Part shown: positions 45,721-57,444 of the stretch, in pieces | How the letters are laid out: every line of letters starts with the position of its first letter | How positions within the stretch are numbered: the stretch's first letter is position 1 | Source: Larix kaempferi | Taxonomy: Eukaryota; Streptophyta; Pinopsida; Pinales; Pinaceae | NCBI GenBank assembly: GCA_027924585.1 | Contig: BSBM01001138.1 | Coordinates: forward strand, 15,488,501-15,552,500 | Direction of reading: 5' to 3' | Length of the DNA: 64,000 bases | The notes under the pieces: model-generated | The model's input: the letters and a program-made list of their open reading frames with translations, nothing else | The model's database searches: none | Told to the model about the DNA's origin: nothing | Made by a program: the position numbers and the translations under genes

Positions 45721-47605
45721 CTGGAATGCCAAATCTTTCTGCATCTTGAATGAGCTCTCTAGCCCATGCAAGTTTCCTCTTGTGAGAGTTATCCTTACGG
45801 GGTGGATCTACAGGTTCTTGCGGATCTTCAAACTCATAAACAACTTCTGGAATTGCTTCAGTCATGGTAGTGTCTTGAAATCTAGTTTCCTTAGGTTCTT
45901 CATAAACTTTGATAGGTGCCTTCCTTGATTTGATGAATGCTGAGTTTTCATCAAATGTTACATCCCTGCTAACATCAATCTTCTTGAACCCTGGAAAGTA
46001 TATTCTATAAGCCTTCGAGCTTTCATTGTAACCCACAAAGATACCCTTCTTTCCTAAAGGATCTAGTTTGGTCCTCTTTTCGTTTGGGACATGAGTGTAT
46101 ATTGGACAACCAAATATTCTGAGATGGCTGACTTCAGGTTTCTTACCAGAAAAGACCTCTTCTGGTGTCTTGTTGTCCAATATCTTGTGGGGTGTTCTGT
46201 TCTGCACATATACAGTTGTTCTAGCTGCTTCTTCCCATAGATGCATAGGTAGATCCTGGTCATGCAACATTGCCCTTGCTGCTTCCATGATTGTTCTATT
46301 CTTCTTTCCTGCAACTCCATTCTGTTGATGATTCTAAGGAACAGTCAACTCCCTCTTAATCCCTGAATCACTACAAAGCTTCTTGAAGTCACCTGAGGTG
46401 AATTCTCCACCATTGACGGATCTAAATGTTTTGATCTTTTTGTCAGTTTGATTCTCCATCAAGGTTTTGAATTCCTTGAACTTATCAAACACCTCATCTT
46501 TGTTTTTCAAGAAGTATACCCAAGTCTTCCTGGAGAAGTCATCAATAAATGAGACATAGTAAACATACGCACTTAGAGAACTGGATGACATAGGACCACA
46601 TACATCTGAGTGGATGATTTCCAGGATATCTTTTGCCTTGCTTTCACTGCTTGAGAAAGCCTTCTTAATATTCTTATCTTTTGCACATCCTTTGCAAACA
46701 CCATGTTTGGTCTTGATTTCAGGAAGACCCTCTACAGCCTTGCTTGCAATTGGAAGTGCCCTATAGTGCATATGAGTAAGTCTTCTATGCCAAAGTTCAC
46801 TTGGCTCCATGGATTCATGCACCATGGCATGTTCAGGTTGTCCTTTTAATTTATACAAACCTCCCTCTTGCTCTCCAATCACAACTACATCATCTATGGT
46901 ATTTCCCTTTGGCCACATTAGGACTTGGCCATCCACAAATGCAACCCTCATACCTTTTGTATCCAATGCAAAGATGGAGAGTAAGTTCTTCTTGAGCCCA
47001 GGTACATAAAGGACTTCTTTCATCTTCAAAGATTTTCCAGAATCTAGGTTGTAGGAGGCTTCACCACTTCCTTTGATGGGATATTGATAATCATCCCCAA
47101 GTTTCACTTTATGGGGTGATTCATGTTCAGACAGATTTACAAAGGATTCTTTAAACCCAGTCATGTGTTTGGAAGCCCCACTGTCAATTAACCAATCATT
47201 ACAACCATGGGAGATAGTACCTGTGAGAGCAAAGATTAGAACATACTCTTCTTCACTTGATGATTCATCATTACTATCATCACTTTCTGCCCTAGCCTTC
47301 TTCTTTGGAGGTTCATCATCTTCGGCAGCATGAGCATGGTACCTTCTTTTGTTACCCTTCTTCTTCTTGCTGGAGTTGTTGTTGTTGTGTTTGTCCCTTT
47401 TGTTCTTGGGACATTCTGAAGCAAAGTGACCCTTCTCATTACAAGTGAAACACCTTAGATCTTTCTTGTCTTTGTGAAAATGATGAGAAGATTTCTTTTT
47501 GTGATGGGATGGCTCCCTCTTGAACTTGCCCTTCTTAGTGTGAGTTGTGAGAGCTTGATCTTCATTTCCCATCTTCTCTTCTCTTGCCACAAGCCTTGCT
47601 TCTTC
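45721..47605 (-). pseudogene. Copia 1 Gag C-terminus, protease and integrase
   Basis: Starts in the Gag tail (knuckle CFTCNEKGHFASEC), then a Lys/acidic linker, protease with WLIDSGASKHMTG, the GAG-pre-integrase region (LWHRRLTHMHYRAL), and integrase with HSDVCGPM. The second catalytic aspartate position reads RSVNGGEF (Asp to Val) and the catalytic glutamate position reads NGVAGKKN (Glu to Gly). A TAG at 46,334-46,336 splits the core. An inactive integrase in an otherwise well-kept frame. Confidence 0.93.
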
Positions 47606-48151
47606 TTAAGAACATTCCTCCCATAATATGTTGAAGGAGATTAACTTCTTTTTGGCACAGATCCCCTGGATAAAAGAGTCCCATGACCTAGGTAGGCCAT
47701 TCAAAGTGGCCATAACAATTTCACCATTCTCCACCATTTCATCTATAGCTTCAAGTTGTTCCTTGATCTGAGAGACCTTGGAGAAATAGGATTGAATGGT
47801 TTCTCCATTCGACATCTTGACCCCTTTCAATTGATTCTGCAGGGTCATCTTCCAATTTATGTTCTTTCCTTCAAATAGCTTGGTCAAAGAGTCAAACATA
47901 GCCTTGGGTGTCTTTAGAGAAGGCACATGGGGTATGAGATGGTCTTTGATAGAATCAGCAATGATTCTCTTTGCCTTGACCAAGTTCTTCTTATGCAATA
48001 CCTTAGCCTCTTCATCCTCTGGGATAGGGATGTCTTCTTTTATATATGAGTCCAACTCATTCTCTTCCAGGATTAAACCAATCCTATACTTCCAAGCTCA
48101 GAAGTTATCAGCCCCTTCAAGCTTATCCTCAAGCTTGGTGTGGTGAGACAT
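47606..48151 (-). pseudogene. Copia 1 Gag N-terminal part
   Basis: Starts with the ATG at 48,151, MSHHTKLEDKLEGADNF, matching copia 2 Gag. Codon 18 is TGA (48,098-48,100) where copia 2 has CGA, and codon 182 is TAA (47,606-47,608), probably from CAA. The core reads FEGKNINWKMTLQNQLKG, GLPRSWDSFIQGICAKKK, a standard UBN2-type copia Gag. Both stops fit C-to-T change on one strand. Confidence 0.93.
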
Positions 48152-48712
48152 CTTAAAGAGTCCTTCAAATGAAATAGAAAAGATTTAGGTCTTACCACTT
48201 GAAATGCTAAAAACTGGATCTGGTCTCGGATTAGGGTTTGTCAAACAAACCCTAAAAATTTAGAATGTGAATTTCAACTTTCTGAAAGGATAGAAAGATG
48301 TGCCTTGATGAGCTGATCAGCCTGGTGTATTCAAAATTTGAGATCAGCAAAGCTTTACCCTTCATATTTGCCTTTTTTTCCTCCCTGGTTCACTAGGGAG
48401 AGCCCTGAATTAGGGTTTGAGTTTCTTGGAGATCTACACAGCCAAAAATCTCGATCCAAAGCTCTAAACTTCAATTTTTGCAAGGAGCTTCCAGCTATGG
48501 CTTCAAATTTTAGAAATTCCTATTTTTATAGAAACCCTAATTTTTAGGGCCAAATCTGAAAATGCTCATAATTGAATTCTGATTGGACAGATAGATTCTC
48601 CTTGATGAGTAGAGTCAATCTACTATACTGCTTTTCCAAAAACTGTGGAGAGAAACCCAATAAACAAGAAACTCAAGTTTCTGTCACTGCAAAATGTCTT
48701 CTTCTCAGGTTA
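48152..48712 (-). other. Copia 1 5' leader
   Basis: Homologous to 63,169-63,730 of copia 2. Non-coding; the open frames here are mirror readings of leader sequence. Confidence 0.75.
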
Positions 48713-48724
48713 GCTCTGATCCCA
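48713..48724 (-). promoter_or_regulatory. Primer binding site of copia 1
   Basis: Minus strand TGGGATCAGAGC directly abuts the 5' LTR. Copia 2 has the standard TGGTATCAGAGC for initiator Met tRNA, so this copy has one changed base. Confidence 0.85.
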
Positions 48725-49329
48725 TGTTAAAATTTGAGCATTAATTCACAATACTCTTGGATCTTTACTAAGAGAATAACATATACAATATATCAATGCA
48801 TAACAATCACAATAAGCATGACAAGCATCACAATAATCAAAAGCATGGGAGACAAGAGACACAGAGTTTCTGTGGGGAAAACCCTAAGGTGAAAAACCCC
48901 ACAACTTCCTCAGAGATAGAGAGAGCAATGGCTCAACCAAAGTACAACCAAAATACACTTGAGACAGTCTCCTAGAGCAGATGATCCTCCTCCTCACTAG
49001 TGCGCCACTTTCTGAGTGAGAGAAGTGTGTCTTTCTGAATGATCCAAATAGAGATCTCCCGATCTCTATTTATACTTAACCTGTTTGCCCATTGACCTTA
49101 TGGGGCCGACTTGTCAATCTAGATACATCCACAATATAATATATATTTTAGGGACGACCCCACACATGGTGGTCTAATAACCCATCGGCAAGTACACACA
49201 CTTGCGACACTTGTCAATCCACATGACGACACTTCCTTATAGAGGAATAACACATCTCTTATAAGGGTACAATAAATATATATGAAATACATAGATGAAA
49301 TACATTCCGAAGTTACATATACATCAACA
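48725..49329 (-). repeat. Copia 1 5' LTR
   Basis: 605 bp, TGTTAAAAT...ATCAACA. The extra 13 bp compared with the other LTR is a duplicated GAAATACAT... segment near 49,300. TATAAATA on the minus strand is at 49,067-49,074. Confidence 0.95.
49067..49074 (-). promoter_or_regulatory. TATA box in copia 1 5' LTR
   Basis: TATAAATA on the minus strand, 35-40 bp upstream of a likely transcript start; conserved in copia 2. Confidence 0.7.
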
Positions 49330-49334
49330 CTAAG
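49330..49334. repeat. Right target-site duplication of copia 1 (CTAAG)
   Basis: Matches 41,897-41,901. Confidence 0.95.
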
Positions 49335-50672
49335 CTCATCTGCGACCTCCCACGTACTGATGTAGAATCTGAGCCCAATGACTCTTTTCCGGATGAGTCA
49401 TTTTTTCTCATCAGTACGTCTGATCCGTGGTGTGGATATATCACATTGTATCTTCAAACCCAATGTTTCAATCCTCAATTGTCTCACGACGACCATCGTC
49501 GAATACGCCACCATGCGAAGTATTATCTGATTATCAGTGACACTTTGTATTGTCGTGGTATCAATTCTATTCTTCGACATTTTCTGACTCATGATAAGGC
49601 TGAACACGTTCTGAATGACTGTCACACTGGGGCATGTGGCAGTCGCCTCTATGGGATGGCTATAGCCCAGAATATTTTGTGCACAGGATATTATTGGTCG
49701 TCTATCTTCAAAGATTGTATCAAGGCCGTAAAAAAATGTCCTCCATGTCAACATTTTCATACGAAAAAGCGCACCCATCCCGCCCCATTACACCCGGTTA
49801 TTTCCGTTGGCCCCTTCGCTAAATGGGGCATCGATTTCATGCATTGTAAGCCTACCTCGTTCGGGGGGAATAGTTACCTCATTGTAGCTGTGGACTACTT
49901 TACAAAGTGGGAGGAGGCAATGCCTACATACACGAACGACGGCAAGACCGCCGCACTCTTCATGTTTAATCAGGTAATAGCGTGGTTTGGAGTTCCTCAA
50001 GCGATAGTTACTGACCATGGTTCTCACTTTATGAACCATATGGTTGATGAGTTGAGTGATAGATTGGGTTTTTTCCATGAAAAATCAACACCGCACTACC
50101 CACAGTCGAACAGACAGGTCGAGGCCATTAACAAGGTCTTGAAAACTATGGTCCAACATATGGTGGGTATGCACAAGGCCAATTGGCATAACATGCTCTT
50201 CTCTGCACTGTGGGCTTATCGAACCTCTGTTAAAATCGCCACTGAATTTACTCGCTTCCAACTAGTGTATGGATTAGAGGTTGTCCTTCCTATTGAGTGC
50301 GAGATTCCATCCCTCAAACTCGCCATCGAACTTCTCCCAAAAACTACTGCCGAGGAAGAACACTTCCTCTACGTAGCTTAGCTCAACGAGACTCACCGAG
50401 ATGCTGCTCTTTCCAACGAGGCTCATAAGAAACGCATCAAAGCGTAGTACGACAAGTCGGTAGAAACTCGCACCTACAGTGAGGGAGATTTGGTCCTCAC
50501 ATATGACCAAAAACATGATAAGTTGGGGGCAGGAAAGTTTGAGTCCATGTGGCATGGACCTTACATAGTAAAACGCGTCTTAGAGAAGGGAGCTCATGAG
50601 ATTGAAGACTATGATAGGATATCTTTGGGTGAGCCCTGCAATGGGCTCTACCTGAAGAGGTACTATGCCTGA
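49335..50672 (+). pseudogene. Element C integrase
   Basis: A 311-codon open run (49,446-50,381) gives the zinc-binding region (KKCPPCQHFHTKKRTHPAP), then FAKWGIDFMHCKP, VTDHGSHFMN and SNRQVEAINKVLKTM, so the catalytic D, D, E are all present. The C-terminal part has two stops (near 50,379 and 50,446) and ends NGLYLKRYYA. It is in frame with the RNase H part across the copia 1 insertion. Confidence 0.88.
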
Positions 50673-50683
50673 ATCTTTCATGT

Positions 50684-50805
50684 GTAAGTACTTTTGTATA
50701 TACTGTACATGGCGTGTGTGTGTTTTTGTGTGGTGTGACGCTTTAATTTTTTGTGTGTTTAGGTCTTGTTTCATTTCTTATACCATATTATGTTTGCGTG
50801 TGCAG
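50684..50805 (+). other. Intron-like spacer between integrase and second RNase H in element C
   Basis: Starts GTAAGT, has a T-rich body, and ends TTTGCGTGTGCAG directly before the RNase H ATG. Element B keeps the same end (TGTGCAG before ATG). Integrase has already ended at 50,672, so splicing here would alter the leader, not fuse the two. Confidence 0.4.
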
Positions 50806-51219
50806 ATGTCAACGTGCTATGGATTCACGGACGGCGCCAACCGGCATACCCACAACCTTGCTTCAACAGCCTGGGTATTCTATTCACCTACTCACGAACT
50901 CATCAGCTCAGGGGTAATGTGTCTAGGTTTCATGACCAACAATGTTGCGGAATATCAAGCGGTCATTGGAACCCTAACCGACACTATTTCTTTGGGTATG
51001 GACCATGTTGTCATCCACTTGGATTCTCAACTAGTGGTCTCTCATCTTAACCAAGTCTACACCATCCGCGATCCTACCTTACTCCGTCTCTATAGACGAG
51101 TCCATCTTCTGGAAAGGTCCTTTGAGTCCATGTAGTGCCTACACATTCCATGAGATGTGAACACAGTTGCCGACTCCATGGCCAACTTCATTTTAGATTG
51201 GTACATTGCACATACATAA
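50806..51219 (+). pseudogene. Element C second RNase H (archaeal-type)
   Basis: Reads CYGFTDGANRHTHNLAST, NNVAEYQAVIGTLTDTISLG, VVIHLDSQLVVSHLNQV, NTVADSMANFILDW. The four acidic catalytic positions are visible (TDG, AEY, LDS, VAD). Two stops lie near the end. Position downstream of integrase, with its own ATG, matches element B. Confidence 0.72.
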
Positions 51220-51470
51220 GCATATTTATGAATCGTTAAAAGTAGACATAACATGTAAATAACTCATTTTATAAGAAAACACATAAACAAGATCACACCA
51301 TTCATCCATTTGAAAACACATAATGTATAAAACCGCCAAAATGTCTGTATATATATATATCATCATAAAAAGTAGTGCTGGTACAAAATTTGAAGCATGA
51401 TGACTTTCAGTGAGTCTCTACAAAATCTGAATCCTTGCAGCTTCTAGTAAGTACAAAAAATATGAGGCCT

Positions 51471-53170
51471 CTAAGCTCTCAGTACATGCATGGTAACAAC
51501 ATAAGGCTTAATGTCAGGCTCGTACACCCCTAGGTCTAACATCTCTAGCCTGTTGAGTGTGGAAACAGTCAACTTCTCTCGTAACTCTGTGAAGAAGCGC
51601 ATTGAAGTGCACATATGCTCCAACCATATACACCTACATGGGTCGCGGTACCTCATCTACCATCGGCTGGGGTACGTCTAACGTCAACCCACTCAGGTTC
51701 GCATAGACTCCATCCATCTCTGCGATGGCAACATGTACTGTTGGAGCCATGAATTCTCCCTCTCCTCTCTCTCTCCTCGCCAGAAGAGAGACTCCTACTG
51801 GTCGTATAGGGCCCACATCTGCACACACATGTTGTTAACTTGTCAGCACTATAACAAAAAAATCATAAAAATACAAAACCAAAAGGTACAAGGGTTATTT
51901 TTTCTTATCTATGTCTCCCCATACTACTCCCTCAGGTAGTACCAAGTCCGGGTCATCTCTATAGTCTGTGCCACTGTACGGGTAGTCCTGTACCATAAGA
52001 ACCTGGCCCCCTAGCCAGGTGAAGAACTCGGGACCATATCCGATGATGGGGCCCCCACCATGTCGGGCCATAACCTCTGTCCATCTAGCCATGTGAAGAT
52101 CCCTAGGATCCCTGTGATCCAAAGGTACCTCTGGGCACAAGAGGGGAACCCGCTCCAATAAGAACAAGATCACTATCGACCCATAGCCGAACTGTTTGAG
52201 CTCTCCCCACTGACACTTGGTCAGCTAAGCTCGCATGTTTGCAAGGAGTCCCTTCCACCAATTAAAGATATTTGGAGACATACAGTCCTCCGCATATAGC
52301 ATCTAAGACTGAGTATCCAAGTGAGGATCTTGACTCCCTACTACCCTCATAATGGTGAAGAGAATGGCATGCAACGAACACTCTCGCACGTCTTTTATGG
52401 GAATCTTCCCACTAGAAGCACGAGAGTGAGGAGTGCAATGTTGTAGGATCATTTCATCTACGGTCCGATCACTTCCCCATGATCCAGTAAGAAGCACATT
52501 ATCCCTCCTTCGATACCCAGTCAGAAAGTAAATGTCCTCGACATCTATGGTAAGCACGTGCTCACTGATCACAAAATACTGTTGAGCCGCATCCCAACAT
52601 CTAAGCATATGCATCAACAGGGGGATTTGGGCTCTCATTCCCTAGATCTCAAAGAACTTTAGCAGACCACAGTTCCTCAACGTTGTCACACATAATGGAT
52701 CATTTTTTATTTGCATATCATCTACCTCATGCTCCCATTCATGCCACTCCAACACCATTTCGGCTGCTTGTAACCTGCCAAAAGGAGAGTTTAAACACTG
52801 TTAATACTCATTTCAACCACTAAAAGGTCTTTTTTTGGGATTGGTTTGTTGGTTGGGATGGATGTTTCTGCCGTCGCATCCCATCAATCATGACAGTGTG
52901 ACATCATCGCAGTCCACCTTTGCGATATTTGTGATGACCCAGGTTCGTTATAGTTCCCGTAAGGACCACCTGCGATGACCCGAGGATGCAATAGCCCTCC
53001 ACAAATCCAATCAAAACCCAAAAAAATGAACAAAAATAAAAAAAAATGTAAACCATTACAATTGTGCTGGATGAAGTTTGGGATTACCTACTCCGGATGG
53101 TGGGTGAAATGTTTGCTCGCAGCTCCAGGAATCGACAAGTGAAGTTTTGTCTCCAAATGGCACTTCTCCT
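51471..53170 (-). pseudogene. Antisense accessory gene of element C, plant-mobile-domain-like, apparently spliced
   Basis: On the minus strand an intron with GTAATCC donor (53,087) and CTCCTTTTGGCAG acceptor (52,775) is followed by an exon reading VLEWHEWEHEVDDMQIKNDP, LRNCGLLKFF, SEHVLTIDVEDIYFLTGYRR, GKIPIKDVRECSLHAILFTI, then GYGPEFFTWLGGQV. A second acceptor (TGTGTGTGCAG, 51,819-51,821) leads into the C-terminal part. The donor context and protein are conserved in element B. Similarity to plant-mobile-domain proteins is pattern-based. A stop in the first coding block and one near 52,303 mark decay. No homology to RT or Gag is seen. Confidence 0.6.
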
Positions 53171-53507
53171 CCCAAATTTGGCAAATGAAACAATGGTGTC
53201 TCTATTTGACCCATTTTTCTATTTATAAACAAAAGGAATATTCTTTTTTCAAATATTTGATACCTTTAGGTCATTTGCTATAGTTTGGATCGTTTTTATT
53301 GCATTTGAATGTTTGGTTGACCATTTGACCTAGTTTTCAAGTGCGTAGGAGCCATTAAGTGTCTGTTTACGCCATTTTCGCATTGGAACGATCATCTCAG
53401 GTATGAACACCCCTTGTGTGTTTTGTCATTTTCTTTTCATTCATTAGATTGTAATTATTTAATGACAATGAGCTTACTCTTTGTTCTTTCTCATGCTCTT
53501 GAAACTA
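53171..53507 (+). other. Element C 3' untranslated region
   Basis: T-rich, aligned loosely with 29,861-30,249 of element B. No gene is seen. Confidence 0.5.
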
Positions 53508-54400
53508 TGAGAATAAGTTACTGAGTTACGATTGATCACTTTTCCGGGCTTGTTAAACTCCTACGGAAAAGGAACCCCCCCGGAGTCTATCTTTAAGCTC
53601 TTTTCAGACTCTCGAAATACAAAAATATTTCCAAGCGAACTTGTCGCGTTCACGCTTGTTAAAGAATTTGAATGGTCGTCTTCCTGGTGATAGTTTACCC
53701 TTTTTCGAGCGATGAGGCTAACTTTACTAAAAAGGACCGTTGGAGTCTTCTTTAGTTCTTTTCAGACTCTCTAAACATGAAATGACAACCGAGGTTACCT
53801 TCTATGGACTTGTTAAATTTTCACATTGAAGGGCCCGCCATGGGATAAACCCATCCTATCCCAGGTTCAGAAAATATTGGGGATTCGACTCATCTATGAG
53901 ATGAGCTATATCGAGCATTTAGTTACCCTCATCAAGCTCGTAAAAAACACATGAGGCACTCATCATTCATGATGGGGAAAACGGAAAGCTTGTGTATTAC
54001 AACTTTATCAGTGGCAGTACCTAGTCATTCTTGAACATGGCACTCATTTGCATTTGTATACAATACTTGGATCATCCATTTGTCTTCATGTTTCACTTAT
54101 TTCCTGAGTCTTGTCACTCCTTTGAGTCATTCAAAGAAAGCTTCCATCATCAGTTGCATTAGGAATTAGTTTCGTACTAGTCATGTCAATACTGCGAAGT
54201 CATGCCATGCCCATGTTCAAGAATACTCTCACTATTCAGCAGCCTGTACACCTTCCATCATGTCGGTCTACTCTGGGTCAGTCTTGCGTGTTAGTGTATG
54301 TTGGTGTCCATTTTGTCACTATTTTTTATCATCAAATCTACTCTGAGTTCCGTCATTCTTATCATTTTTGATATGATAAGTTATTATTTCAGCCATTCAC
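53508..54400 (+). mobile_element. Element C 3' LTR, truncated
   Basis: Aligns with 1-584 plus 23,597 onward and with 30,250-31,200. It lacks about 100 bp at about 53,700-53,715 between two similar TTACCCTTTTTC blocks, a deletion between short repeats. Homology fades by about 54,400; the distal 1.6 kb of the LTR is absent. Confidence 0.68.
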
Positions 54401-54574
54401 ACCATCAAACAGACCAGGTATGCATATATTCAATTATTGTATGAATTTTGGTGAAATATCACCATATTATGATTTATTAATGTTTAAAGTGACATTTCTC
54501 GATATGCTTGGCATTTAGTTTTGATCTACAGGCTGCGGTTTTTCAAACTATCCTCCATTTAGACTGCATGTTTG
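54401..54574. other. Boundary region between elements C and E; nothing recognised
   Basis: Short AT-rich stretch with no repeat or coding sign. Confidence 0.4.
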
Positions 54575-55133
54575 TGTTGCTAACATTCAGCCACGTCCAT
54601 CTCATCATTCAGCCTTGCGTTTAACCTGCGGAATAAACGGTTGGCATATTTTTGGCCATGAAAGTAAAAAATGGGCAAGTGGGTTCTGTTAGCGATGTGG
54701 TGGTTATGGTTGATGAGCTTTGATTCTAGAATATTCACTTCCTTTCCTCCTGAGCTCGACAGCACACGGCATCCCCACGTCAACACTCTAGCATTCCGAC
54801 TTTCCTGTTCGTCTAGCCTGATATCATGCACACCTGCTCACGTCGATGTTCTAGAGGAGTCCAGTTCGCCCACGCTCAATCCGCCAGCACACGCTCTATC
54901 CACGTCGATGCTTTAGCAGCCCTCTCCTTCGTTCGTTTAACTCACCAGCATACACTCTTCCCACGGTTGAAGGAAACGAACGCGTAGCTGTTCGCGTTAG
55001 GCAGGGTCGACACCGTGAAAGCAAGCAGATGCCCTCTGCGCTGTCATGAATCACAAGCAATCGTTTTTACAGTCTTAAATACCTCTATTTTTAGAGAGTT
55101 CGACTATGTCGACCTTCTCTCCCACCGTAAACT

Positions 55134-55141
55134 TATAAATA
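55134..55141 (+). promoter_or_regulatory. TATA box in element E LTR
   Basis: ACTTATAAATAGATGCC, a strong plant TATA context within the LTR. Confidence 0.6.
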
Positions 55142-56355
55142 GATGCCTCTTATGGAGAAAACGAGGATCAGATAGCATAGAGAATAGACAGAAGATAGAA
55201 GTTACTTTTGCATAAATATTTTGTAATTTTCACCAGCAAATGGAAGTTTTAGTTTGTTGATGCTATGTTGTTAGTAACTAAGTGATTTAGTTTCCATCTC
55301 TGATTACTGGGAAGGGCGCCTCATCAACCGGAGGTTTTGTTTATGTTTTTCTGTATTTTCTTTTCTGCAAATAGTTAGTTTATTTTCCAATAAATGTACT
55401 TAATTTAATTTTCCTGTATATGTCATTTCTTTCCTCTCTGTAATTTGTATTTCTCTACTAACTTAGTCTGTGTTTCCATAATTGATAAATGGTCGACCAA
55501 GCATAGTATTCATAGTTTGATTTCAGTCTTTCGTAATTAGATAGTTTGTTTTCTAGTTTTCTGCAATTAAATAGAACTTAATTAGTTTTTATTTCAAGTT
55601 TTGTTAATAGTTAGAATTAGTCCCATTAGCTTCTGTTCTGTAGATGTAGGTTAATTCCATCTTTCATCTCAACTTTGCTTTAGCATATCATAAGAATAGT
55701 TCATCTTCCCAACAATAATTAGAATAGGTTGCTTCCTATTATCGTAGCTTCTCAACAAGTCTTCTCACTGACTTCTTTGCATTGTAGGTTCATCTGCATT
55801 CGCTAGCTGACGTTAAGATCATCAAAACTGCTCCTTTCCTTAGTTTAATTCGTTTTTCTTCCATTCAAACTATCATCTGGACTGTCGTTCGGCCAGTCAT
55901 CCGGATTGTCGTTCGTACTTTTATTCTTTCTGCACTGTTTTATGCTTATTTTGAATTCAGTTTCTTAGGTTATTTAAATGTAATCTTTCTATCTTCTAAT
56001 TATCCTTCTTAACCATAATTAGGCCTTTGTTTTATATTCTATAAGAGTTTTTAGTTAAAGTTTGTCATTATTTTTAATCTCCTTCTCATTTTCCTTCACT
56101 TCGTTTTAATTGTTTTTCGAGTTATATCTTTTATAATCGATTTACTAATATGTCATTGTTTCAGAATTTATCAATTTTATTCTTAGTCTAGTTTATTACA
56201 TGTTCTTAAGATTTAGTTCAAATTAGAATTAATAATCTCATTTTCCAAGTTATCTAAATTTCGATAGCTTCTTTCTTAAGCATAAGATCAGTTTCTCGTT
56301 CGCTTAAATAATGAAGATGTTCATGAAATAGAATTTGGATCAAAAGTAAATATTT

Positions 56356-56465
56356 TTATCAAGTTTTCTACTTGCTTCTATATAACATATCTTTATCAAG
56401 TTTTCTAATTGCTTCCAAATTGAATCCAGAAATAAACATCTTTATCAAGTTTTCTACTTGCTTCT
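56356..56465 (+). repeat. Three-copy short repeat in element E LTR
   Basis: TTTATCAAGTTTTCTACTTG with minor changes at about 56,355, 56,391 and 56,440. Confidence 0.8.
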
Positions 56466-57203
56466 AGATTTTCATTAGCTTTATATCATTTTGTTTATGG
56501 ATAGAAGATAGATCATGATGTTTAAAGTTAACTGTAATTGGAATCTTTGTAGTTTACATCTCTTTATTGAAATTAGGTTATATTTACTTCCATTTTGTTT
56601 TGTTGTTACATTTGAAAGTCATTACGATTCATTCACTCCAGTTCCTATCACATTCGACATACAACATCAAGAAGAATGGAATTAGAATTAGATGCTTTGG
56701 TGTAGTTTTGAAGTATTAACTGAATGCATCAGTAGTTATTGAATTCATTAATAGTTTGTAGTTTTGCTTTTAATTTAGCTTTTTGGTTATGTAATTTACT
56801 ATTAAGTCATTCTGTAGATAGGTCTTTGATTTCATTTACAGTTGTCTCTAATTCCTAAATTAGAATCTAAAGAATTGATTAAGTAGTTTCCATTCTTACA
56901 AAAATAGTTTGATTTTTAATCAGTAATTTCCATTGTTTAATGATAGAGTAGAGTAGTATGATTTAATACTATTCTGATCTCTTAGTTCATTTGTTATCTT
57001 TTTCTGAAGTTTGACTCGGTTTTTCATTTTGAAAGATCTTTCGATCTTTTCTTTATTAAAACATTTCTAAGGTCTGACAAGCCGAAACTTAGGTGCCATT
57101 CTACCTTAGCATATACTGTGCCTCAACTCTAATATTACCAACCCTGGTCGATAATTAAATATTTAGGTGTTTTCTTAAATACAGCTCACACACCTCAACA
57201 TTT

Positions 57204-57221
57204 TGGCGTCGTTGTCAGGGA
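57204..57221 (+). promoter_or_regulatory. Primer binding site of element E
   Basis: TGGCGTCGTTGTCAGGGA, close to the TGGCGCCGTTGCCGGGGA site of Athila/Tat-type gypsy elements. Confidence 0.75.
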
Positions 57222-57444
57222 GTTGTAGAAGAGAGGTAGAATTCAGTTGTAGATAGATAGAACTTTCTCTTAAAACTTAGGGATAGATTTGAATTCTCCT
57301 CTTTTAAAATTTAGAAATAGGCTGGTGGCGGGTGAGCGGTAAGACGAGAGTTAGGAACCTGCGCATCTGTTATAACAGGCATCCCCAAAACCCAGCAATT
57401 ATAGTAATGTAGTTAGCATTTATTCCAGCTATAGTTTTATTTTC

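Larger units (their letters stand above)
41902..49329 (-). mobile_element. Copia 1: full-length Ty1/copia retrotransposon
   Basis: 7,428 bp, with LTRs of 592 and 605 bp, a perfect 5-bp target duplication, an initiator-Met-type primer site and a purine tract. Gag, protease, integrase, RT and RNase H lie on the minus strand in copia order. It inserted in antisense into element C pol. The coding region has at least five stops, one frameshift and lost catalytic residues in both integrase and RT, although the LTRs differ by only about 2 percent plus one indel. Confidence 0.95.
54575..57200 (+). mobile_element. Element E 5' LTR (Athila-like Ty3/gypsy)
   Basis: The right end (CCTCAACA) is fixed by the primer site 3 bp later. 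The left end is proposed at TGTTG (54,575), which is the inverse of CAACA, giving 2,626 bp. TATAAATA is at 55,134-55,141. A block TTTATCAAGTTTTCTACTTG recurs three times at 56,356-56,465. The left limit is inferred. Confidence 0.6.
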
